Assembly (NCBI RefSeq): GCF_030285665.1
Contig: NZ_CP127295.1
Location: 3,348,001 to 3,412,000, forward strand
Direction: 5' to 3'
DNA: 64,000 nucleotides
Origin: Amycolatopsis mongoliensis
Lineage (GTDB): Bacteria; Actinomycetota; Actinomycetes; Mycobacteriales; Pseudonocardiaceae
Shown: piece after piece, positions 44,578 through 52,107 of the stretch
Numbering within the stretch: position 1 is the stretch's first letter
How the letters are laid out: every line of letters begins with the position of its first letter
Position numbers and translations under genes: made by a program
Notes under the pieces: model-generated
Database searches by the model: none
The model's input: the letters and a program-made list of their open reading frames with translations, nothing else
What the model was told of the DNA's origin: nothing

Positions 44578-45218
44578 GGCTTCAGTGCCGCGTCGAGCAC
44601 GTGGGTGAACTCCGCCAGCAGCGCGGCCTCGCCGACGTCCGCCGTGGCCGGCCGCAGCGAGAACGCGAACGACTGGACCACCAGCAGCACCGACCGGGAC
44701 TGCACCGCGACCGGTGCCCGCCGGATCGACCCGTCCTGGTGGCCGGCCTCCAGCAGCTGGTGCAGCGCCTGCTCGGCGAACTTCTGCGTCGCGCCCAGCC
44801 GCTCCACGATGTACGGGAGGACCAGTTCGGGGTCGACGTCGAGCAGCGTGCGGAACAGCGGGTCGGCCGCCAGCGCGCGGACGCCGGCCGCCGCGATGAG
44901 CACGAGCCGCTCGCGGCTGTTCGCGGCCTCGGCGCCGCGTTCGCTCGCCGTGCGCAGCAGCCCGCTGAACTCCCGGGTCATCAACGCGGCGAGCACGCTG
45001 CGGACGTCCGGGAAACGGCGGTAGACCGTCATCCGGCTGACGCGCGCGGTGCGGGCGATTTCGGCGAGTGTGGTGCGGCGCACACCGACGGCCAGCACGC
45101 ACGAGCGCGCGGCGTCGAGCAGCACGTCATCGGCCACGCGCGTCGCCGTCTGACGGTTGCGGGTGTCCGCGAGCGCCGAGGATCCCGCGGTCTCCGTAGT
45201 GTGACGTTTCACGTCCAT
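44574..45218 (-). CDS. TetR-family transcriptional regulator
   Basis: A 214-residue regulator with the HTH at about 30-75 (RSCVLAVGVRRTTLAEIART, ARVSRMTVYRRFPDVRSVL). It precedes glpD in an overlapping operon and is divergent from the AGPS-like gene. ATG at 45218 lies on an inverted repeat (AGTGTGAC/GTCACACT) that is probably its own operator. The ATG of this gene and an ATG on the opposite strand at 45217 share two bases. Confidence 0.93.
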   Translation of the reverse strand: MDVKRHTTETAGSSALADTRNRQTATRVADDVLLDAARSCVLAVGVRRTTLAEIARTARVSRMTVYRRFPDVRSVLAALMTREFSGLLRTASERGAEAANSRERLVLIAAAGVRALAADPLFRTLLDVDPELVLPYIVERLGATQKFAEQALHQLLEAGHQDGSIRRAPVAVQSRSVLLVVQSFAFSLRPATADVGEAALLAEFTHVLDAALKP

Positions 45219-45228
45219 GTGTCACACT
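45198..45228. promoter_or_regulatory. probable operator of the glpD/AGPS divergent unit
   Basis: AGTGTGAC and GTCACACT are perfect complements separated by 15 bases. The left half is inside the TetR coding start, the right half just before the GTG of the divergent gene. A repressor here would control both directions. Confidence 0.6.
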
Positions 45229-45234
45229 GTATCG

Positions 45235-46854
45235 GTGAACGCGCTCATTGACCACCGCCTTCGACGGTCCTGGACCCCGGAAGCCGCCGACGCCGCCCGG
45301 CTGCCCGTGCGGGCGGCCAAGTGGCTTGAACAGCGTATCGGCCCGACGGCTCCCGGTGCTGCCCCAGCCGGCGATTTGCCGGTGAAAATACCGTCACCGA
45401 AACTGGACGAATCTGCTGTCGCCGCGTTGACGGAAGTGGTCGGCGCGGAAAACGTGCTGGTCGGCGACGCGGAGCGGCTGGCGCGCGCGACCGGACTGTC
45501 CTACCTGGATCTGCTCCGCCGTCGCGCGCCTTCGGCGGACTTCCCGGTGCCCGACGCGGTCGTGCTGCCGGCGGACCCGGACGAGGTCCAGGCGGTGCTC
45601 GAAGTGTGCGTCCGGCACGACGTCGGGGTGGTGCCCTTCGGCGGCGGCACCTCGGTCGTCGGCGGGGTCGCCGCGCTCCGCGGTGAGAAGGCGTCGGTGA
45701 TCGCGCTCGACCTCGTCCGGCTCGACGCGCTGGTGTCGGTCGACGCCGAGTCGCGCCTCGCCGTCCTGCAGGCCGGCGTCCGCGGTCCCGAGGCCGAGCG
45801 CCTCCTCGGCGAGCACGGCCTGACGCTCGGGCACGTCCCGCAGTCGTTCGAGCGGGCCACGATCGGCGGTTTCGCGGCGACGCGCTCGGCCGGGCAGGCG
45901 TCGTCGGGCTACGGGCGCTTCGAAGACATGGTCAAGGGCGTGCGGCTGGCCACGCCGCGCGGCGAGTGGAAGCTCGGGGTCGCGCCGGCGTCGGCGGCGG
46001 GCCCGGACCTGCGCCAGCTCGCGGTCGGCAGCGAAGGAACGCTCGGCGTGATCACCGAGGTGTCGCTGCGGGTGCGCCCGGCGCCGCCGGTCCGCCGCTA
46101 CGAGGGGTACGCGCTGCCCGGCTGGGAGGCCGGCGCGGCGGCGGTGCGCGACCTCGCGCAGCACCACGCCCTGGCCGACGTCACCCGGCTCTCCGACGGC
46201 GACGAAACCGAAGTCTCCTTGGCGCTGAACGCCAGTCTCAAGACGACGGCGCTGCGCCGGTACCTCGCCGCGCGCGGAGTGGCGCGGCCGTGCTTCCTCA
46301 TCGTCGGCTGGGAAGGCACGGCGCACGACGTGGCGCTGCGTCGCCGCGAGACGGCGCGCCGGCTGAAGGCCTCGGGTGCCGTGCGCGTCGGCAAGGCGCT
46401 CGGCGAGTCCTGGCGGCACGGCCGGTTCGCCGGACCCCGGCAGCGGGACGCCCTGCTGGACCAAGGGGTCTGCGTCGAGACGCTGGAGACCGCGGCGTAC
46501 TGGTCCCATGTGGACGAACTGCGCGACGACGTCCGGGCGGCGTTGACGTCGTCGCTGGGCCGGTCGATCGTCATGTGCCACATTTCGCACGCGTACGAGA
46601 CCGGCGCCTCGCTGTACTTCACGGTCCTGGCCGCTCGCGACGAGACCGACCCGATCGGCCAGTGGCAGCGCGCGAAGGCGGCGGCGTGCGAGGCGATCAC
46701 CGGGCTGGGCACGATTTCCCACCACCACGCGGTCGGCGTCGACCACGCGCCGTACCTGAAGGCGGAGATCGGCGAGCTGGGTGTCGAGGTGCTGCGCGCG
46801 GCGAAGTCCGCGGTGGACCCGACCGGGATCCTCAACCCGGGGAAGCTGGTCTGA
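45235..46854 (+). CDS. FAD-binding oxidase, alkyl-dihydroxyacetonephosphate synthase-like
   Basis: A 539-residue VAO-type flavoprotein. The FAD domain has VVPFGGGTSVVGGV and GSEGTLGVITEVSLRVRP; the C-terminal part has the triple histidine SHHHAVG that is diagnostic for alkyl-DHAP synthase (AGPS), and CHISHAYETGASLYF before it. The animal enzyme exchanges the acyl chain of acyl-DHAP for a fatty alcohol. The bacterial homologues (e.g. Rv3107c) are poorly understood. GTG at 45235 is preferred; ATG at 45217 would overlap the divergent start. The end overlaps the next gene by 23 bases. Confidence 0.85.
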   Translation: MNALIDHRLRRSWTPEAADAARLPVRAAKWLEQRIGPTAPGAAPAGDLPVKIPSPKLDESAVAALTEVVGAENVLVGDAERLARATGLSYLDLLRRRAPSADFPVPDAVVLPADPDEVQAVLEVCVRHDVGVVPFGGGTSVVGGVAALRGEKASVIALDLVRLDALVSVDAESRLAVLQAGVRGPEAERLLGEHGLTLGHVPQSFERATIGGFAATRSAGQASSGYGRFEDMVKGVRLATPRGEWKLGVAPASAAGPDLRQLAVGSEGTLGVITEVSLRVRPAPPVRRYEGYALPGWEAGAAAVRDLAQHHALADVTRLSDGDETEVSLALNASLKTTALRRYLAARGVARPCFLIVGWEGTAHDVALRRRETARRLKASGAVRVGKALGESWRHGRFAGPRQRDALLDQGVCVETLETAAYWSHVDELRDDVRAALTSSLGRSIVMCHISHAYETGASLYFTVLAARDETDPIGQWQRAKAAACEAITGLGTISHHHAVGVDHAPYLKAEIGELGVEVLRAAKSAVDPTGILNPGKLV

Positions 46855-47455
46855 GCACTTCGCAGGGGACGCCGTGGCCGCCCGCGGCGACGCCTTCGAG
46901 CGCCGCCGCCTCGGCTTGGGCGACGTCGGCGGTGCGCACCGGCTTGCCGTCCACCAGCAGGGGGTAGCGGATCGGCGCGGCGCCGACGTACGTGTGGACC
47001 TCGCTCAGGCGGGTGCCGTCTTCGAGCGTGATGTCGGGTTCGGTCAGCCGGGCCAGGTGGTAGCGCGTGCCGCGGCCCTCGCAGCGGTCGAGCACGGCCA
47101 GCTGGTCCGGCGTCACGAACCAGATCGCGTGGTCTTCGACGCCGTCCGTGGCGGTGAGGGTGGCCGGGCGCTGGTCGTCGACCACGCGGAAGCCGGCGGC
47201 CCACACCGCGGCGAGCCCGCCGCAGCGCGCGTGCGCCACCACGACCGGGCCCTCGAGCCCGAGCCGCCCGCGCAGCCAGGTGATCTTCGACGGGTTCGCG
47301 TTCGAGCCGTAGGCCAGCACGGCCATCCGGTCGCGCCAGCCCGCGGGCGCGGCGTCGAGCGGGTGCCCGACGCCGTCGACGTGCACGAACGAATGGCCCG
47401 GCCGGGTGCCCGGGTAGGGCTCGGCCGGGTACTCGTCGTCGGTGAAGAGGGTCAG
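46832..47455 (-). CDS. gamma-glutamylcyclotransferase-fold protein (apparent CTG start)
   Basis: A protein of about 207 residues with the GGCT-fold loop [11 protein letters not shown] and the acidic helix [13 protein letters not shown], in the place of the catalytic glutamate. Members cyclise gamma-glutamyl peptides or amines. GTG at 47386 is possible but would drop a coding-looking segment ([20 protein letters not shown]) upstream. The only in-frame start before that segment is CTG at 47455, which overlaps the mscR stop as CTGA just as other pairs here overlap as ATGA/GTGA. It therefore seems translationally coupled to mscR. The 3' end overlaps the convergent AGPS-like gene. Confidence 0.72.
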   Translation of the reverse strand: MTLFTDDEYPAEPYPGTRPGHSFVHVDGVGHPLDAAPAGWRDRMAVLAYGSNANPSKITWLRGRLGLEGPVVVAHARCGGLAAVWAAGFRVVDDQRPATLTATDGVEDHAIWFVTPDQLAVLDRCEGRGTRYHLARLTEPDITLEDGTRLSEVHTYVGAAPIRYPLLVDGKPVRTADVAQAEAAALEGVAAGGHGVPCEVLRPASPG

Positions 47456-48549
47456 AAGGTCACCACGCTGCGCAGGACGTCACCGTGGTGCATGCGCTCG
47501 AAGGCGTGCTCGACGCCGTCGACGCCGATGCGCTCGGTGACGAACTTGTCGAGCGGCAGCCGGCCCTGCAGGTAGAGGTCCACGAGCATCGGGAAGTCGC
47601 GGCTCGGCAGGCAGTCGCCGTACCACGACGACTTGAGCGAGCCGCCGCGCGAGAAGAAGTCGATCAGCGGCAGGTCGTTCAGGCGCATGTCCGGCGTCGG
47701 GACGCCGACCAGGACGACCGTGCCGGCGAGGTCGCGCCCGTAGAACGCCTGCCGCCAGGTCTCCGGGCGGCCGACGGCGTCGATCACGACGTCCGGGCCG
47801 AAGGAGTTCGTCGCGTCCTGCATGGCCTCGACGACTTCGGCCTCGGCGAGTCCCTTGCTGTTGACGGTGTGGGTCGCACCGAAGTCCTTGGCCCACTCCA
47901 GTTTCCGGTCGTCCGTGTCGATCGCGACGATCGTGGTGGCGCCGGCGAGTTTCGCGCCCGCGATGGCCGCGTCCCCGACGCCGCCGCAGCCGATGACCGC
48001 GACCGAGTCGCCGCGGGTGACGGCACCGGTGTTGAGGGCCGCGCCGAGCCCGGCCATCACACCGCAGCCGAGCAGCCCGGCGACCGCGGGCTCGGCCTCC
48101 CGGCTGACCTTGGTGCACTGTCCGCTGTGGACGAGGGTCTTTTCGAGGAAGGCCCCGACGCCGAGCGCGGGCGACAGCTTGGTGCCGTCTCCGAGGGTCA
48201 TCGGCTGCGCCGCGTTGAACGTCGAGAAGCAGTACCAGGGCTTGCCGCGCCTGCACGCCCGGCAGGTGCCGCAGACCGCGCGCCAGTTGAGGACGACGTA
48301 GTCGCCGGGCTCGAGGTCGGTGACGCCCTCGCCGACGGCTTCGACGACGCCGGCGGCTTCGTGGCCGAGCAGGAACGGGAAGTCGTCGTTGATCCCGCCC
48401 TCGCGGTAGTGCAGGTCGGTGTGGCAGACCCCGCAGGCCTGCACGTTCACGACGGCCTCGCCCGGCCCGGGATCGGGCACGAGCACGGTCTCCAGCGAGA
48501 CGGGCTCACCCTTCGCGCGCGAAACGACCCCCTGGACCTCGTACGGCAT
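47452..48549 (-). CDS. mscR: S-(hydroxymethyl)mycothiol dehydrogenase
   Basis: A 365-residue zinc alcohol dehydrogenase. It detoxifies formaldehyde bound to mycothiol, and may reduce S-nitrosomycothiol. Catalytic zinc ligands: C42 in [10 protein letters not shown] and H63 in GHEAAG; structural zinc: C93, C96, C99, C107. The NAD domain has [18 protein letters not shown]. It matches MscR (Rv2259) of mycobacteria at both ends ([16 protein letters not shown]). ATG at 48549 follows GGAAGGTGG. Two inverted repeats upstream may regulate it. The next gene in the operon is GGCT-like. Confidence 0.94.
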   Translation of the reverse strand: MPYEVQGVVSRAKGEPVSLETVLVPDPGPGEAVVNVQACGVCHTDLHYREGGINDDFPFLLGHEAAGVVEAVGEGVTDLEPGDYVVLNWRAVCGTCRACRRGKPWYCFSTFNAAQPMTLGDGTKLSPALGVGAFLEKTLVHSGQCTKVSREAEPAVAGLLGCGVMAGLGAALNTGAVTRGDSVAVIGCGGVGDAAIAGAKLAGATTIVAIDTDDRKLEWAKDFGATHTVNSKGLAEAEVVEAMQDATNSFGPDVVIDAVGRPETWRQAFYGRDLAGTVVLVGVPTPDMRLNDLPLIDFFSRGGSLKSSWYGDCLPSRDFPMLVDLYLQGRLPLDKFVTERIGVDGVEHAFERMHHGDVLRSVVTF

Positions 48550-48601
48550 GCGAATCCACCTTCCGGCTGCACTGCTGGTTCCGCCCGCAGCTAATCACGG
48601 A

Positions 48602-48629
48602 TCATGCGGAGATGGCGACATCCGCATGA
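48602..48629. promoter_or_regulatory. inverted repeat TCATGCGGA-n10-TCCGCATGA upstream of mscR
   Basis: Perfect 9-base arms with a 10-base spacer, 53 bases before the mscR ATG, in the promoter zone. A candidate operator for a formaldehyde- or thiol-responsive regulator; the regulator is not in the window. Confidence 0.55.
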
Positions 48630-48648
48630 GTGAGGTTCGGTGATCCAT

Positions 48649-48676
48649 GCGCAACCAGTTGCGCTTTACGCAACTG
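48649..48676. promoter_or_regulatory. overlapping GTTGC palindromes upstream of mscR
   Basis: GCGCAAC-CA-GTTGCGC (48649-48664) and CAGTTGC-n7-GCAACTG (48656-48676) share the middle half-site, giving three alternating GTTGC motifs. Likely regulatory, probably for mscR. Confidence 0.5.
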
Positions 48677-48714
48677 AGTGTGGCTCACGTCCGGGAGGGC
48701 GCGCGGGCGTGGTG

Positions 48715-48765
48715 TCGTGAATGACTCATTCACCTCGTCCGACGACATGAATGAGTCATTCACGA
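48715..48765. repeat. 51-bp palindrome with AATGAGTCATT-type arms
   Basis: TCGTGAATGACTCATTCA (18 bases) and its complement, with a 15-base centre that itself pairs (CGTC/GACG). Located after the ECF41 gene end (48814) on the minus strand and before the mscR promoter, so it would end the sigma-factor transcript. Confidence 0.88.
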
Positions 48766-48813
48766 CGTTCGGTCACTCGAACACCGGCGTGCCTCCGGCC
48801 CCCGGTTTCCAGC

Positions 48814-49674
48814 TTATCGGGAGGTACCGACAGTTCCGGGCGGCTCCGGCAGGTCCATCGACGCGAGCCGGGCCGGGTCGGCCACCGCCGCGATTCCGGC
48901 TATCCGGCCGTCGACCACTGTGAACGCCACCACCGACAACGGGCTGCCGTCCTCGCGCCAGGCCACGACGCCGGGCAGGCCGCCCACCAGCACCGCACGG
49001 CCGCCCGACGCCGCGCCGAAGCGCGCGCCCGCCGCCACGTTCGTCGCGCCCAACACCACCACCACACCGTCCGGGGTGTCGACCGTCAGCTTGACGTCGG
49101 GGTCGAGCACGCGCAGCAACTCCTCGAAGTCGCCGTCGCGGGCCGCTCTCAGGAACGCGTCCACCACCGCACGCTGCTCGGGCCCGGCCGACAAGGCCGG
49201 CGAAGGCGTCCGGACCTTCCGGCGGGCGCGGCTCGCGAGCATCTTCGACGCGCCGGGGGTCTTGCCGAGGATCCGGCCGATCTCCTCGAACGGCACCCCG
49301 AACAGGTCGTGCAGCACGAACGCCAGCCGCTCGCCCGGCCCGAGCGACTCGAGGACGACCAGCAGCGCGAGCCCGACCGAATCCGCGAGAGCGACGTCGT
49401 CTTCGGGGCTCTCGTCCACCGCCACGACGATTTCGTCGTAGGGCGCCTCGGGACGGGACCGGCGCGAGCGCAGGACGTCCAGGCTGATCCGGCCGACCAC
49501 CGTGGTCAGCCAGCCGTCGAGGTTGTCGATGCTCGCCGCGTCCTGGCGCGACAGCCGCAGCCAGGCCTCCTGGACCACGTCCTCGGCGTCGGCGTGCGAG
49601 CCGAGCACGCGGTGGGCCACCGCGCGCAGCCGGTCGCGCTGCGCTTCGAAGGCCTCGGTCACCGTGTCGGGCAT
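48814..49674 (-). CDS. ECF41-family RNA polymerase sigma factor with SnoaL-like C-terminal domain
   Basis: A 286-residue ECF sigma factor (SigJ-like). Region 2 runs about 8-75 (AHRVLGSHADAEDVVQEAWLR, WLTTVVGRISLDVLRSRR) and region 4 about 105-160 (LGPGERLAFVLHDLFGVPF, EEIGRILGKT). A SnoaL/NTF2-like domain fills the rest and replaces the anti-sigma factor in controlling activity. The end, AAVADPARL, is close to the conserved NPDKL of the group. ATG at 49674. Divergent from an AhpD-like gene, the classic ECF41 neighbour and target. Upstream there is a match to the ECF41 promoter. Confidence 0.94.
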   Translation of the reverse strand: MPDTVTEAFEAQRDRLRAVAHRVLGSHADAEDVVQEAWLRLSRQDAASIDNLDGWLTTVVGRISLDVLRSRRSRPEAPYDEIVVAVDESPEDDVALADSVGLALLVVLESLGPGERLAFVLHDLFGVPFEEIGRILGKTPGASKMLASRARRKVRTPSPALSAGPEQRAVVDAFLRAARDGDFEELLRVLDPDVKLTVDTPDGVVVVLGATNVAAGARFGAASGGRAVLVGGLPGVVAWREDGSPLSVVAFTVVDGRIAGIAAVADPARLASMDLPEPPGTVGTSR

Positions 49675-49711
49675 GTCGTTACCTTCCTCCGTTCCGCTCC
49701 GTCGTGGGGAT

Positions 49712-49738
49712 GACGGGCCCGGAGGGGCACAGGTAACA
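49712..49738 (-). promoter_or_regulatory. candidate ECF41-type autoregulated promoter
   Basis: On the minus strand: TGTTACC (49738-49732), 16 bases, CGTC (49715-49712), then about 38 bases to the sigma-factor ATG. The published ECF41 motif, as I remember it, is TGTCACA-n16-CGTC; five of seven -35 bases and all -10 bases fit with the right spacing. Confidence 0.5.
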
Positions 49739-49750
49739 GGCGGAGGACCG

Positions 49751-50200
49751 ATGGAAGCACGGGTGAAGGACTCGGGGAATCCCGAGGTGTTCGGCGCGAT
49801 CCAGCAGATCGTCAAGGCGGTGCACGCCGGCGGGGTCGACCCGCTGGTGCTGGAGCTGGTCCACCTGCGGGCCAGCCAGATCAACGGCTGCAGCCCGTGC
49901 GTCCACGGCGGAGTCCAGTCGGCGAAGCGGCACGGCGAGACCGACGAGCGGCTGCACAACGTGGTCGCGTGGCGTGAGACGCCGTTCTACACGGAGCCGG
50001 AGCGGGCGGCGCTCGCGCTGACGGAGGCCGCGACCCGCATCCAGGACGGCGAGCCGGGGGTGACGGACGCGATCTGGGAGGCGGCGGCGAAGCACTTTGA
50101 CGAGAAGCAACTGGGCGCGATCACCCTGAACATCGCGCTCACCAACTTCTTCAACCGGATCAACCGCACCACGCGGCAGCAGGCCGGCCAGACCTGGTGA
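49751..50200 (+). CDS. carboxymuconolactone decarboxylase (AhpD-like) family protein
   Basis: A 149-residue AhpD-fold protein. C47-S-P-C50 in QINGCSPCVHGG is the redox pair. The histidine that normally stands four places after the second cysteine is shifted (VHGG), so peroxidase chemistry by the usual proton relay is not certain. GGAGGACCG precedes the ATG at 49751. This gene class is the regular partner of ECF41 sigma factors and probably their main target. Confidence 0.92.
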   Translation: MEARVKDSGNPEVFGAIQQIVKAVHAGGVDPLVLELVHLRASQINGCSPCVHGGVQSAKRHGETDERLHNVVAWRETPFYTEPERAALALTEAATRIQDGEPGVTDAIWEAAAKHFDEKQLGAITLNIALTNFFNRINRTTRQQAGQTW

Positions 50201-50205
50201 AGGTC

Positions 50206-50254
50206 CGTGAATGTCGCATTGAGGGACGCTACGTCCCTCAATGCGACATTCACG
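50206..50254. repeat. 49-bp palindrome, family A copy 4
   Basis: CGTGAATGTCGCATTGAGGG with its perfect complement (23-base arms around CTA). It separates the convergent AhpD-like and C39-like genes, 5 bases from one stop and 2 from the other. Confidence 0.9.
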
Positions 50255-50256
50255 TC

Positions 50257-51519
50257 CTACGCCGGGGTGATGATGTACGCGACGCCGCCGGGGCCGCCCG
50301 CCACCGTCCCGTCGGCGCGGTACCGCTTGGTGCGCTGCCAGATCTTCTCGAACTGGTCGCGCTTGTAGACGTTGCGCACCCGGTCGTTGCTGCTCGACGC
50401 CGGGTCGTTCGCGATCACGTCGCCGTCCTTCGTGAAGCCGACGACCACCATGATGTGCCCGGACGTGCCGTAGCCGGCGCCGTCCAGCTCCGAAGCCAGG
50501 AACGACTGCGACGTGATCACCGGGATTCCGCGGGCGATGTACCCCTCGAGCTCGTTCAGCGAGTGCAGCCGGGTGATGTGCCCGCGCAGCCCGCGCGACG
50601 CCGCGTACGCGGTGTTGAACGGCCAGTTGCCGGTGCCGTCGTAGGCGTGGTCGTAGGTGTAGCGCGCCGCGAACGCCACCGACGGGTCGACGTAGTCCGC
50701 CGGGATCCAGGACATCTCCGCCGCCGACGGCTTCTTGCCCCAGTACTCGGCGACCATCTCGGTCGACGTCGGGCTGCACCAGGCCTCGCCGCCCCCGCCG
50801 TACTGCGGGAACTGTCCCTTGTGGAGGTTCTGCGCGTACGCCGGCACCTTCAGCTCGATCCCGGTGGCGCGCCCCGGCTTCGTCGTCTGCACGTCGAAGC
50901 GGTCCGGCACGGCGGACGTCATCGCGCCCAGTGAGGTCACCGACGGCGTCGCGGCGGACCCGGCCTCGCGGTAGAGGCTGATCCGCAGCTTGTACGACTT
51001 CAACGTCACGCCGGTCTTCATGACCAGCGTGTCCACGTCGACCAGCGCGTTCGCGTCGTCCTGGCCGTCGACACTGGTGCGCAGGATGTCGGCGTCGCCA
51101 CTGGCCCAGCGGCCCATCACGTACCACGCGGTTTCGGTGCCCGTCGAGGTCCGGCCCTGCGCCTCGACCTGCAGCCAGGTCTTCGCCGGCGTCAGCGCGT
51201 TCCAGGACGCGACCAGCTGCGTCGCACCGAAACCCTGCCGGTACGACGGTGACGTCCACTGGCCGTACTCGTACGTCTTCGTCGTGCCGAGCTCCGGCTC
51301 GGTGTGCTCGACCGTGCCGATCGGGCGCGTGATGCGCAGGCCGTCGTGGGTCAGCGCGAGCCCGGCGAAGTCACCTTCGTGGAAGCGGCCGCCGCTCCAC
51401 TCGTGGTAGTCGATCGCCTCGTCGTCGTGGGGCCGGGCCGGCGCGGCCTCGGCGACTTGCGCGGTTACAGCGGTCAACACGACTACCGACAATAAGGTGA
51501 ACAACTTGCGTACGTGCAT
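50257..51519 (-). CDS. secreted C39-like cysteine peptidase
   Basis: A 420-residue secreted protein. Sec signal 1-26 ending AEAAPA. Residues 40-225 are a beta-rich domain found in similar actinobacterial proteins. The peptidase_C39_2 domain follows: C248 in GEAWCSPTSTEM, histidine in SGHIMVVVGFT and aspartate/asparagine in VIANDPAS. C39-like peptidases of this type are free-standing and have no ABC transporter. Target is unknown; bacteriocin-like peptides and cell-wall substrates are possible. ATG at 51519. The stop (TAG) is 2 bases from a palindrome. Confidence 0.88.
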   Translation of the reverse strand: MHVRKLFTLLSVVVLTAVTAQVAEAAPARPHDDEAIDYHEWSGGRFHEGDFAGLALTHDGLRITRPIGTVEHTEPELGTTKTYEYGQWTSPSYRQGFGATQLVASWNALTPAKTWLQVEAQGRTSTGTETAWYVMGRWASGDADILRTSVDGQDDANALVDVDTLVMKTGVTLKSYKLRISLYREAGSAATPSVTSLGAMTSAVPDRFDVQTTKPGRATGIELKVPAYAQNLHKGQFPQYGGGGEAWCSPTSTEMVAEYWGKKPSAAEMSWIPADYVDPSVAFAARYTYDHAYDGTGNWPFNTAYAASRGLRGHITRLHSLNELEGYIARGIPVITSQSFLASELDGAGYGTSGHIMVVVGFTKDGDVIANDPASSSNDRVRNVYKRDQFEKIWQRTKRYRADGTVAGGPGGVAYIITPA

Positions 51520-51590
51520 CCCGGCTCCCTGTTAGACCCACCCAGTAGCCAGGGATTTTCGCCGGTCGGGCCAGGTATGTAAACAGGTAC

Positions 51591-51992
51591 CTACAGGACG
51601 GCCTGCGTCTGTGTCACTTTCGCGACCAACTTGCCGTCGTCGTCGTGGATCTCCGTCTCCACCACGACGAACTTGCGGCCGGCGTGCAATGGTCTGGACG
51701 ACGCAACGGCGTAGCCCGAACGCACGGCACGCAGGAAGTTCGTCTTCGACTCGACGGTCGTCGTGCCCTGCCCGCCTTCGGGGAGGTTGAGGAACGCGCA
51801 CACGGCACCGGTCGAGTCGGCCAGCGCCATGAGCGCGCCCCCGTGCAGCGCGCCGCCGAGCGTGCAGAGGCTCTCGTCCCACTTCAGCCGGCTGCGGACG
51901 AGCGCGGCCCCGTGCTCCAGCACCTCGACGCCGAGGCGCTCGGAGAACGGCATGGAGCGGTGGAAGAGCTGGGTGCCCTCGGGATCGGTCAT
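51591..51992 (-). CDS. PaaI-family hotdog-fold thioesterase
   Basis: A 133-residue thioesterase that would release free acid from aryl- or acyl-CoA. The family motif GGALHGGALMALADSTGAV contains the catalytic asparagine/aspartate position and the HGG turn; TTVESKTNFLRAVRSG is the second conserved part. ATG at 51992. It is monocistronic between the secreted peptidase and a long palindrome. The natural CoA substrate is unknown. Confidence 0.9.
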   Translation of the reverse strand: MTDPEGTQLFHRSMPFSERLGVEVLEHGAALVRSRLKWDESLCTLGGALHGGALMALADSTGAVCAFLNLPEGGQGTTTVESKTNFLRAVRSGYAVASSRPLHAGRKFVVVETEIHDDDGKLVAKVTQTQAVL

Positions 51993-52046
51993 GCGGCCCA
52001 GCCTGCCGCACCTCCCGCAGCGAGTCGATTACCTCGCAGGTAAGGC

Positions 52047-52096
52047 CCGTCGTGAGTGGTTAGGGCGGTTCTAACCGCCCTAACCACTCACGACGG
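52047..52096. repeat. 50-bp perfect palindrome (GTGAGTGGTTAGGG arms)
   Basis: CCGTCGTGAGTGGTTAGGGC, 24-base arms with a 2-base centre. Lies 11 bases after the stop of the phosphoesterase gene (minus strand) and ahead of the thioesterase gene start. Confidence 0.9.
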
Positions 52097-52107
52097 CCGC
52101 GGGAGAC

